Positions 25,101-37,300 of a stretch of DNA of 64,000 bases are shown here, in pieces. Position 1 is the stretch's first letter, and each line of letters opens with the position of its first letter. A program made the translations under genes and the position numbers. Source of the stretch: Pyrocephalus nanus. Taxonomy: Eukaryota > Chordata > Aves > Passeriformes > Tyrannidae. Below the pieces are notes generated by a model, which saw nothing but the letters and a program-made list of their open reading frames with translations, did not search any database and was not told the DNA's origin. The DNA lies in the NCBI GenBank assembly GCA_038380795.1, contig CM076275.1:1490501-1554500 (forward strand), written 5' to 3'.

Positions 25101-28100
25101 GAAGTAGGTCAGGTTTTCCCCCCGCCCGGGGCTGGGCGGGCAGGGCTGCGCTGCAGCCCCCCGGGACCCCCGGCGCGCTCATTGGCGGCACGGCCACAGG
25201 GATGATGTCATCTGCACTTAAAGGCAAAACTGGGAGGAAATAGAATTTTGTTCCCATTATTGAGCTGGTGTTTACAGTACTTGTGAAATACGGCATCCGT
25301 GCCAAAATGTGCGTGGATTGGGTTTGCTGCACGATTCGTGGGAGGGCAGATCTGCCCCGGCAGCTGTCGGGGGCAGCAGGGGGGAGAGGGTCCCTTTAGT
25401 GGGGTGGGTTTTCTTTTCTCCTTGATATCAATTGTGATCACGCTAATTATAATACAAGGTAGCACAGCATAAAAGTATTTGGGTGTTCATTGCTGCTGAA
25501 GATTTACCACTGTAGCATTAAGGATGTTTAAGATGCTTTTAAATACAATTTAATGAATTATTAGAAAAGGCACAATACAGTCGTGTGTGAGATGAAGCTG
25601 ACATATCCAGCCTATTGTTCAGTAGTGAAGAAACAGTAAAAGAAACAGCTATTTGTATAGCTGTGTAGTGCATTGTAAAAATCTAAAGTAATTAAAATGC
25701 TTTCAGCTTTTAAAAATCAGACTTTGTGTTTGCAAATTTTGCAAGCGCAGGAATTAAGTTGAGATTGTCCTTTATGCTTAAATACAAATTAAACCCAGTA
25801 CTGTTTATGGACCCTTGCTGCATTTATTATTTTCGTTGTCTGATAGAGGTTGAGTAAATTCAGGCGTTGATGCCAATTTTTTTCTTTTAAGACAGTTTGG
25901 GAAGGCTCCAGGGGAAGGTCTTTCTTAGTTAAGGTGCAGTTCCCGTCATAACTGTTGGACTTGATGATCCTCATGGGTCTCTTTCAACTCAGGATATTCT
26001 ATGATTCTATGATTATTTGGGAAGAATTCAATTCCTGGATGTCTGCTGAGAGGCTGTTGGTTTGAGATGGAGAGTGGTGTCCTGTTGGTACAACTTGGCT
26101 TCAAAAATGTGAGAATCTTCTTCCACATGTCCACTGGCACAGTAGATGGAAAAGAGCTTTCTGTGGATTGCCTCAAACTGCCTGATTCAATATTCAAAAA
26201 TAAGCAAGCAAGCAAGCAAGCAAACAAAAAAGAGGATTTTTGGCCCTCACTGCCACCAGGGCCCCCTTGGCAGCATGGGAAGAAGTATGGCCATCCTGGG
26301 ATAGTTTTATTTTGGAGAACTACCCTAGAGTGTGATGCAAACTGGGAACAACGCGATAAACGGCGATGGAAATTCCTTCCAAAGAGGGGAAAACGGGAAC
26401 AGCGAGTGCCCCTTCTTGCAGATGACGTAAATGATCCAGAGTACAAAATAATGGCTTTAACAGAGCCAGCACCCTCTGTCCCCCTCCCTGTCCCTCCCTC
26501 CTTTCCTCCCCTGCGCAGTAGCAGGAGTCATTTGCCTTCTAGGAACCGAAAGCATCGCAGGACCCGGCTCGGAGGTGTGGGAGCTCGGACACGCTTCCCT
26601 GGAGCAGCTCTCCAGCACGCTGGGCTGCCATCCAACACACTAAGCTCCTTGCAAATATATCAGTTTTTAGTTGCAAAAAGAGATTGTAAAGCTGAATTGA
26701 CTACTGCAAAATTATAGCAGTTGGGGTTAGAAACAAAATCAGTCTTGATTGAGGGAGGAAAAAAAAAAAGCCCCACCCACCAAAAGTTTTAAACACAATT
26801 TCAAAATTATGAGATCACCTTTCAGTAAGAAATTGACTTCTTATTTTAGACAGAAATCTCCTAATGAGTGTATAGGATGAGATAAAAATGTTGAGGCTCT
26901 TGTGTGACACACATACATAAAAGCAGAAATTATTGTGAGATGCTGATGGGTGTATCTGTGTGTGCATGTGAATAGCTGCAGATATTTATTTTAATTATTT
27001 CTAGATTTGGATGCAAAGATAAGAAATAATCTACCTAAATGCTGCTGAAAGTGCTAGTAGATGCATGTGATTAATTTAAAAAAGAAAAAAGATTTAGAAA
27101 AAGAAGAATAATCAGAGTTCCAGCACACCCATGAATAGATGCTAAAATGACATAAAAACTGATGTGGAGCAGGGTGTTTGCTGAGCAGTTGTTGTACTGA
27201 TATGTGTGTTTATATTAGGTCAGTAAAGATGCTCTGCTGGCTGCATCTGCAGATCCAGTAGCCAATTGATCTAATGCAGTTTCTAAAGGCTTTCTATACA
27301 GGTGATGTCATCCTTTTAGCTCCGTTCCCCTCCCACTCTCTTTCCTCCTTATTAGATATTTCATCTTGCTGCGGAGCATCCAATCGATGGGAGCTTCTCC
27401 TGAGGGAGCTGCTGAGAAGCAAGCAAAGATAGTAGGAATTAGGACTCCAGCAGCCAGCCTCGCTGTAGCCATGGACGTCCTGTTTTGCTGGGCATTACAG
27501 AAATGTTTTAATTGGAAAAGCTAGGCGTGGATTAGCCGTGCTATCTGACTGATGCATTAGAATACTGAGCAACACTGCAGAGTTGTAAACTGCATTAAAA
27601 AAAAAAAAAAGGAGGAGGGGGGGCAAAAGAGGAAAGGGTTTGTATTGCAGAGGCTTTTAATACATTCCACAGTGCAAACCTGTTAGAGCATATATCCTGG
27701 AGCTGCAGCCCGGACGCTAATTCAATTTTTGCACCTATGATGGACAAGAGTATAAAGAAGAAACTTTAATATCCAGGATGTGGGATTCCTGAATTGCCCA
27801 AGATGCTGAAGAACCTTCGCAAAATTTCATCTACAATATGAATATGAAGTTTCTGAAAAGTGGACCTGAAGATAAGCCACTTGTAAAAGCATTTTAGAAG
27901 AGAAAAAAGAAATTTGAAGAATTCATATCTCGCCTTTTAATGTATTGTTGCTTTAACCTGCAGTTCTAATCCATTTCTGAATTAATTCAATTTTAGCAGC
28001 ACTTTTTGGGTGCATGCCTCTTGCCTGGGGGAACGTATGGACATCTGTATTTGAAAAGCTAGGAAACATTTTGATTTGAATTTATATGCTTGTTAAAACT

Positions 28101-28280
28101 GGAACATTTTTATAGGAATTGCTGCTGCTGCTGCTAACTCCCTGCAATACTGAAAACTCCTCAGATCTAGTGGAAGCTGTAATCAAATTCAGCGTGAAAT
28201 CCAAGCCTGAGAAGTTGCATATATGTACATTTGCTGCTTTGGTTTATGATTTTTAAAGAGAAAGCAGAAGGGATTTTTCT

Positions 28281-28324
<44 letters not shown>

Positions 28325-31300
28325 CCCTTTGGCTTTTATTTGAGAAACTTTTTTTTCCCCAGCCTAAGAAATGGCTTTTCTTGTTCGATGTTACGCCAAC
28401 TGTCTGCAGCCCTGGGCCTCCAAAGTAAGTAAGATTTTGTCTGTGCTGCATTTCTGTGACATGTATTGACAGCCCTGGAGCTGTCTGAATGTTCCCTTCT
28501 CATCCCAGCAGCAGGCTGGGTTGGAGATGCTGGAATCCTGGCTGTGCATGAACTATTCTTGTGGAATCATTTCTAAACAGGAAGGGAGGACCTTGAAATT
28601 GTGGAATTGTTTTATACATGAATAGCTCACAAATTCACAGCAAGTGTAAAAAATGCCATTTGCTCATGAGATGTGTAAAGCTTGCTTTTTAGCCTAGAAA
28701 TGTGAGGCGGGTATTATTGAAGTGTAACATTTTTATAACTGCTGGCATATTTTGCTAACTTGAAAATATTGGTATCCAAATCCACTGATGTTCTAATTTC
28801 CAAGCTGTGTGAGGCTGTACTGCTTGTTTCCTTTGTGCAGCAGCGTGGAATTGGTTAATTATTTAGCTGAACTATGTAATTACAATTAGCTTTAAAGGAC
28901 CCAAATTATTTTGCGTGTGTGAGAATGCAGTATTCCTGTGAAACTGGGGAGGGAAGGGTGCTTCTGTTAAAGGAGCTAATGAAAGCTAGAACGTTCGAGC
29001 AAACCCACCTTTTGAGATAAAAGCCTTTAAAGAAATTAGAAAATACACTATTTTTCAGACTCTCACTGTGGGGTATGCTCAGATGACTTGCTGGTGTTGT
29101 AGTAAGGCTAATCCCAAGTAGTCACCTAAGACACAGGAATTACCTTACAAACCTGAGGCCAGGCATATATTCATTTTATTATTATTATTATTTTATATCT
29201 AAAGGCTAGAATAAAGACTGGCCAACTTTCTGGCGTGTGGAAGCTGTCAGGGTTTGGGGGCAGTGGGCAAAATCCTCGTGCTCTGGCAGTGCGAGATGCT
29301 GCTCTGACTTTGGAGCAGATTTGCTCTTGACTTTGGTCCCAAAAAGTTTGGAGTCTCAGTGCCATGCCGGTGTGCAGGGGCACAGGGAGAAGCCAGCTGG
29401 GCGTGTGGGAGCCCTGTCCAGGATGGTGTTCCCTGTCTGGTGTGATGTCTGATGAAATGTGAACGGAAGCTCGCAGCGTGTGGGGTTGGGTGAAAGTGGT
29501 GCTGGATTTGGGGTTTCCCTGAGTGGCTGCCAAACCCAGCGTGCACATTCGTGGGGGTTGGGGTGGCTGCATTCTGGCTGTTTGGTGTGCTCAGCCCACC
29601 CTGTTGGAGGTGAAGTGGAGCTGCAGGAGCTCGTGGTCTCGGAGGGTGGGTGGGCTCCATGTCCTCAGGCAGGTCATTGCAGCTCTCACCTCGGAGCTCC
29701 TGCTGGCGAGTCCTGGCCTCTGTAGCATCATCCATGGCTCTCTGTTTTTCCCCTTCCTACTCTGCAGACATTAATTATGAAAGGCTGGGTTTACTTAAGC
29801 TTGGCTTACCTGCACTGCCCCTGTTCAGGAGGTTTGAGTGTTGGAACACTGCTTAAGGAATGCTTAGTCACCTCGGTGCTTCAGCTGGGATTGCTCTTTC
29901 CATGGAGTTTGGGCTGAGGTGAGAAACCACAAAAAAGAAACCATGTGCTCGAATGAGAGCTTGACAGGGGTGAAATAATATAAAAAAGGGTTTTGACCCC
30001 TGTGTCAGCTCTGTGGACAATCCCAGCAGATTGCTCCCTGCCAGCCAAGCCATTTAACCGCTCAGTTACTAATCAGAAACGAAATGGTAGAGAATGTTGG
30101 GGAGGGGGAGGTTTGGATTTCCTTCATTTTTTTTTTTTTGGATGGCTGATGACAACACATTAGCTGGTTTTGCATTCCAATCCATAGCTAAAAGTTTTTT
30201 ACCTTTAAACTCACAAAGGGTAAAGCATCTTTATTTCCTTCTGAAAAAAACCCCACAAAGCATCCCAAAATTCCTGCAATTCCCAACTTTTAAAGAGTTC
30301 ATGATGTTCCGTGACTGAAGAGAAGTGTGCATAGGATTAAACACACTGACGAGCTGCATTAGATCTGAGTTTGTTCCATTTTGGTTTTAGCTAACTTTTG
30401 TGCTAAAATCTGTTTCTATGACAGGTATTTTATAATAATACATAATACAGCAAAATAGGTGATGTCAGAATTTTAAATGTGCAAGTTTATAACTTTTAAC
30501 TTGAAAACATCAAGTATTTTGCGATACTATTTTGAAACTAGAACTTAATTTCATGTAGACCTGTCCCAGAATTGTTTTAATTAGTTGCTTTTAAACTGGT
30601 TTAGGACAATAGTCTGAAAATGGGCTCTTGACTCAGTTGTAATTACAGCTGTTCTGGATGTGCCAGTGTGATGATCCATGTACTGAATCAGAGCAAGATG
30701 AAGTCATATTTCTTATGACTAATCAGAAGGGTAAGTTTTCCTGAAGGTACATGAAGGAGAACACTTCTGAAGGTTAACCTTAGCCTGGGGAGGTTAATTG
30801 GTGTGGCTGTGGAGGAGGAGAAGCTTCAGGAGCTCCGTGGGCACCTCGAAGATGTTCTCCAAGCACAAGGGGTGTCCACGCCAGTTTGCACGGCACACAG
30901 TGGTTGGTGCTGCACCCACCCCTCATCCTGTGGCTTTTGGCTTCTGAAAGGCCAGAGTAGACTTGTGTAAAGGGATCAATGCAATCTGTTTTCCTGCATC
31001 AGGAGGTGCCAAAAGGAGGATGAACTGAGGAGAGAACTGTGAGCGTGGGGAATTTCTGCAGTGCCCTCTCAGCCCCGTGCAGGCTCTTGTGGAGGTCAAC
31101 GTGTTTCTCAGAACTGTGCTGATACCTGGAAATGTGTCTGGGAGAGATCAGCGCCTCCTTGGCAGGGAGATGATGGCTGTTCCCTGTCAGTCGTGTCTGG
31201 GGCAGAACTGCACATCCTAAGGGGTGGTCTCTGCCCTGGGGACTGTGTCCTTTCTGGAATGATGGACTGTGGAAGATGAGATAAATAGATGCAGGCATCC

Positions 31301-34300
31301 GTAAGGGAACGTGGTGAGGATGATAAGCAGCGAGGAGTGTGGTGAACAGTGATCAAAGCAGTGCCAGCTGTCGAGCCACTGTGACTCTGGAGGAGGATGA
31401 GGGAAGGTGGAGGACTTTGCATCGGGTTTGTGGAGATCTGCTTCCCTAGGCTGGTTGTGTTTGTGAGGACGAGAGACATTCAACTGACATTAAACTAAAC
31501 TCCTGTGGTACCAGTGCAGTGTTTTAAAGCAGAAAAATTAAATAATTCACAAGTATCTCAGCAGGATTCTGATCGTCTTTGTAATTCTGATCATAACTTT
31601 CTCTGTTAAATTGTCTGTGATGCACTTTGTGGCATTGGGCTCTTTGCTGTATCTGCACTGTGAAGTCATTATGAAAGAGAGCTCTAAACTTAATGATTTA
31701 GATGTATATGGTTCTTCTGTAATAGAAATGTTATGCACATCCTAACAGTTTTCCAAGCCTAGAATGTATCCACAGTTACCCTGTTTGTGAGGCAGGGGGG
31801 TCTGATGGGGAAAGTACAGAATGACTGGATAATGTTTCTATAGAGGATATTTAAAAGGGATGCTTCTTGAGATAATGTGCTTTTTATAGAAAATAAGAGT
31901 TTTTGAATTAACATTTAAGCTTCTAAAATGTTTTTTTCCTGAAGGAAAACAGTTTCATTCAAGATCCCAGGTGCATGTTAAACTTATCTTACGGCAGGAG
32001 ACAGTAATTTATTTTCTCTAGGCTTCTGTGCTCTTCTCTTTCTGCTGTTTAGATAAAATCTAATAATGGGAAGCATAATAACAAGATACATTTGCTCTGT
32101 AAAAGTTTGTGTTTGGGTTAGTGCAGAAGACTTGGAGTCATTTTTCAGTCCCTTTCCTATTTCTGGTGTTGTCTCAGAGGGACGTGATGCAAGGTCTGGT
32201 TATCCATAACTATAATCAGTGTAACCTCATCTTCTGGTTCCAAAGGGCATCAGTTTGATCTCCAGGATCTTGAGTTGAAACCTTCATACAATTAAAGGTT
32301 TATTTTCAGCTTCTTAGAAGAAAAACAGAGCTTTGATAGTGTGTCCTTGATTGGATTCGATGTCATCCTTGTCTTTGCTAACGTACTTACACGGAAAGTG
32401 GCCCTGCTAATATGAATTCTAAATGTTTTCAGTGCAAACAGAGCAACTGAGCCTTTACCTTCTTTTTTTTTTCTGTTAGTTTTGACAATGCCTTTCTCTT
32501 CTCCTTGGCCTTGCATCTCCCTCCAGTCTTTCCCCATTCATGCCTGTGGCTTCCAGCCCAGCTTTCAGCCTTGTGGAGCACCCTGTCATCACTCGGGGAA
32601 TTTGTCCCCCTGAGCTCCTTTCCTGGCTCCTGATGCTTCTCTTCCCTCTTGTGAGCTTTGGGTTGCATGGTTTAGCCCTTTGTTGAGTTTTTGGAGTTTC
32701 AGCTCCTCAGAGTATTTATGATCTCTCCTAACCTGTGTTTTCTGATCTGTTCCCCCTCCATCCCCTGCTCAGAAGGATTGCCTTGATTCTCCATGTTATT
32801 TGTGGGAGCAGAGCCTCTTGGATCCTCAGCACTGGGATCCCTGAGCACTTGGAGAGTGAAGGCTTGGACTGACAAATGAAGATTTTTCTTAGTTAAAAGT
32901 TTCAACTCTCTTTTCTATGACAGCTTGCAGGATACCTTCCATAAAACTTTTTAACCACACTTGTTGCTTGAGAGTTTATTAAGATCAGACTGGTCCAGTA
33001 GGAGCTGTGTGGACATTTACTCTAAAAAATGTGGAATTTCTTACAGTCTAGTGTATGATATGTTGAAGTTAAGGGCAAGTACACATCGTACCACTTTCAA
33101 TAGAAAAGGCCTTTTCCTGAAGTATTGTTTTTATGGGAAATTGGCTCTTAATATGCAAATAAATACGTATCAGTTCATTTATTTCCTCCTAGACTTTGTT
33201 TGGTTTAAACCTGCTCTGTTACAATTCTCCTCACAGCCACAGTCTGAGTGGGGACCACCCTGTTTTGCCCCTCTCACTTCCTCGAATGCATTTCTGATGA
33301 ATACAGAAAGAGAACGCAGACTGGAGATTGGTGCTCATTTGTTGTTTTTTGGTTTGTTTTTTTTTTTTTTTTTTCTTTTTTTTTGGCATGTGCAGGGTCT
33401 GAGGGCCTCCTCACCCAGCTCCTGGCTCAGAGGTGATGCAGCCCTGCTCAGTGTGTGCCCAGAGCTGATTGTCACCTGCAGGTCACTGCAGGCTGTGGCT
33501 GCAGCAGCCTGAGGATGTGTGAAGAGGGCTCGTGTTTTACCAACCGTGTCTCTAAGAGCTGATAAATTATTAAATTATTCAGGTGAGATGGAGCTGGCTG
33601 TGGATGGGGAGTTCCATGTGCCCTGCAGGACTGGCTGGGGATGAGAGCTCCCAAACGTGGGGCTGCTGCCGGAGTTCCTGGGCTCCTCTCAGAACTCAGA
33701 GCGTCACCAGCCCCTGTCACACTTTGTTTCCCACTGTAATTATTCAGGCAAGGCTCACTTTACTCTTGTAATGTGTTAATTTTCGGTGGTGAGAACACAG
33801 AGTAAAATTTGATTTCTGGCACTGAAAATGACACTTTCTGAACATGTCCTGTTTCAGAGTCAAAATAACAAAACACGAGTCGTGGCGTTTTTAAAAGTGT
33901 CACTCTCTGAGTGGACCAGAGAAGAGTTGGTCTGTATCAAGCTGCATTTTTTGCAGCCATCAGCTGTGTTTACATGCTGGATATTCCCCATATAATGGAG
34001 CTCCCAGCCATAATGGGGCAGGTTTCCACAGGTGAGTTTGCAGACCCACTTCTCTCCAAAGCTGAGATGTTTGCGTGTCAGACGCTTAACATTATCGTGA
34101 GTTAAGGCATGGTAGTAATCTATAATTTAGACATATGAAAACCAAATTAAAATTGCATTACATGTGTGGTTTAAGGCAACACCAGAATTTAGGTTGAAAT
34201 TCTGTCCTCATGTCACCTTGTTGTAACTAAGGAAATGTAATACTTGAGAGGATTTTATTATCTATGGGCTGTAGGAGCCATGAAGACCAAAAAGCTCTTG

Positions 34301-37300
34301 GCTGCCAGAGGCACAGAACAGCCCCTAGGGATTATTAATTCTTTTAGATGTTGGGTTTTTTTTTTCTGTGTTGTGTGCGCTTTTTTTATTTTCCTGTAAG
34401 CCTGGAGATATTTTAGGAAGGCTCCAAGGATAGCCTTCAAGGCACTGCAGAGCTGTCATGAGTGGTGTCAGCTTGGTCCTTATTTCTTTGAGATTCATAA
34501 CTGTAGCACTGATAACAACTGGAGTAGGTACTGTAGGTAATGAATTGAAACGTGATTTGAAATAAATAACGTGAAGTTTGTGTAGTTGGATAGGCACCGT
34601 TTTTCTTTGTGTTATTGAAGGTTACAGGATTTTGTCTGAACCTCTTGGGGAAAAACCTTGAACCATCAGTGGGCTTTAAAAACAGCAAAAAACCCACCCT
34701 CAAGCATCATTGCTGCGCTTTAGAAATGTGAATAAGTCTGCTTTTGTGCCACTGGTGGACCATCTGTGGTCTTTGAGGAGGAAATGTTTCTGTTTGCATT
34801 AAGTTAGCTGAGGACTGATGTCAGCATGGCTAATTGGGCTGGGCTCATCTTACCCTCTCTGCGGACACCTAAGTGGCCTCTCTCTGTATCTCAGAGGAGC
34901 AACTTTCTCCTCTCCCATTAACACAGCTCTAAGTGTATTTTAAACTGGAACACAACTGTAGCTCATATGTAAAAGGTGAACAAAAGCAGAGTTAATTTAT
35001 ACAAATCCTTGTGAAAAGGGCTACTGAAAATTCTTCGGAATAACTTCAGACAACTTGTGGGTTTGGTGGTTCCTTGTTAATTTACTGTCAGGGTATGTGA
35101 GTTGATTAAAATGACTTACTGATGCCAAGAAAAAAATTCCAGCTGTGGTAGGTTCTTGGGAAATCAGAGTTGTTGGAGGTGTCCATGAGATTGCAACAGA
35201 AAGAGGAAAGGTCCCAGGGCTGCCAAAAGATGGGGAGATGCAAAGACAGGAAGTGAAAATGGGAATTAAAAGGGAGAAATTCAGGCAGAACTAATTCAAT
35301 ATTAAGTCTGTGAAAGGTGTTGAATCGAGGGTGTCAAAGAGAAAATGGCATAAGAAGGGCCTGGAAGGATGTGGACACTGAAAGGGAGAGGTGGGAGCTT
35401 CTGGTTTGGAGGATCCTGTTCAGCTCTTTGATCCTGTTCAGCTCTTTGTGTTTGGCACTTTAGTTTAAGACTGAAGGCAAGCATAATTTTTTTTTTAGCT
35501 GACAGTTTGTTACAGTGCAGGCTTTCTGTATCATCTGAGGAAGGAAAACTGCTGTCCTTAAAGCACTTGGGTGTGATGGAGGCTGAGCAGGAGTGTTTCC
35601 TGAAGCTGGGAGGTGACCCAGTGTCGTCACAGTGACTGCTCTGAGCACATGTTAATGGGTTCCAGCTTAAAACAGGGGAAACCTCTTAATGGAAAACCTC
35701 AAGCAATAAACAAAATCCTCAATATCTGTGCCTTAACTTTGGGGCTGTTGGTCTGGGAGAGCTGGTGGTAGCAGTGGATGGCCAGGGGGAAGGTGTTCCA
35801 TTGGTGTGCTCCCGCACCGCAGGGCTCGGGTGTTCCACGCAGAATAAATCCCGCCTTGTTTCGGAATATTATTCTTGCTGGCAGCGTTTCAGGGAACTTC
35901 AGAAAAGCAAATAAGGTGTAAGGTTACTGACAATCTGTAAAACCAAGGACAGAAAATTTGCTTACACAGCCTGGAAAAGGACAGACTGTTCCCTCAGAGG
36001 CTGATGCTCCTCCTGTGTCCAGACTGGATCGATTGGTTGTAAATGTCCATATGGGGATCTAGAAAAACTGGTAAAAAACTTTGCTATCAAGGAGAATCAA
36101 ATAAAGAATGAGGCAAACCTTTTGATTCCCTATTAGGCATTTTCTTTCCATTAATTTGAATCTGGAATGGACACTGTACACCAGGAGAATTGTGCAGGTT
36201 GTGCTTCCTTTAGTAATTTGCCTTCTGATGATGAGTCCTTTGGCCACTGCCCTCGTTGTTGGATGTTTCTGAGTATGCTTAATAAACATAGCAGTTACTG
36301 GAGGGTGAAACACAATGGTGAAGTGTCTTTCACATGTAGAAAAAGATAACTCATAGGTCTTGTGTCTCTCTGTCAAGACTATTTTGCGAATTCACGTTGT
36401 CTGTGCCTTTTCAGCCTGTGTTTTTTTGGTTATCCAAAGTGCAACAGGAAACACTGATGGGTATTTTCAGAACTTGTGGCTCAAACACAGAGATGTTCCT
36501 TTTCCATAGGGTAAAGATATCAGCAAATCCAAAACTAAAGCACTGTGGAAATGCAGGATGAAGGGAATGCTCTCTGTGCCAAAAGAGGTTCTAATGATTC
36601 CTTTCCATCAAAAAAAGTGGGGAATAAAAAAGAAGAAAGTCTATTTAGCTGTCCTGTGATAGAACTTCACTTGTGACTTCTGTGGTTGCCTTTCTCTCTC
36701 TTTAACCTCTGCAATGACTTTCTAGAGCCTTTATTTTTAGCAAACCCTTCCTGAGGAGCACAGAAAGGAAAGCTGTCCTCAGGCTGACCATCATTTTTAG
36801 TGTCCTTCTCAGAGGAGTTGATGGGTGGTCATCTCATCAAAGGTCACGTCATCTGCTCTGTTGTACAGGGCATGTGCAATCTTAAAAAGTCTGCTATACT
36901 GAAATTAGCCTTTAATTGAATTCCCAAGTATTCTGTGTGACTTCACTGCTGAGAGTAAATGGAGTTGACGTGGGCAGTAAATGTCACTGCAGACACTCCT
37001 TGCTCTGCTGGCCAGTGAGCTGTCCGTGTAGCAGAGCTCACAGCACAGTTCCTTTCAAAATTACAGACATGAGACTTGGTGCAGATGCACAACCTTGTAC
37101 TCATCCTTGTTAAACTTGATACAGTTCTTACTGGAGAGCTGTGGGAAACCTCAGCAGTCTCCTGGAGAAACCATCACACTGTGGCTGCTCCCAAATCTGC
37201 CACTGTGGCTCTGCCTCTCCATCCAAGCTGAAAATTCAGGCTGTTGGTGCAATTTGTCTTCTACAATGTGTGCCAGACTTGAGCGTTCTGTCTGTCTGGA

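Larger units (their letters stand above)
11558..28362 (+). other. RAPGEF6: Large RAPGEF6 intron, part before the alternative exon
   Basis: First half of a 30-kb intron. It holds CR1 copies at 13697, 15901, 16928, 17911, 19275 and 25951, a (TA)10 repeat, a GC-rich spacer at about 17320-17905 without recognisable genes, the 21-bp minisatellite, and the promoter-like cluster at 25.1-25.2 kb. Segments around 18480-18770, 22560-22870 and 26330-26470 keep several CpG and transcription-factor-like motifs and look unlike decayed intron. I see no RNA gene and no convincing nested protein gene on either strand. Confidence 0.75.
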
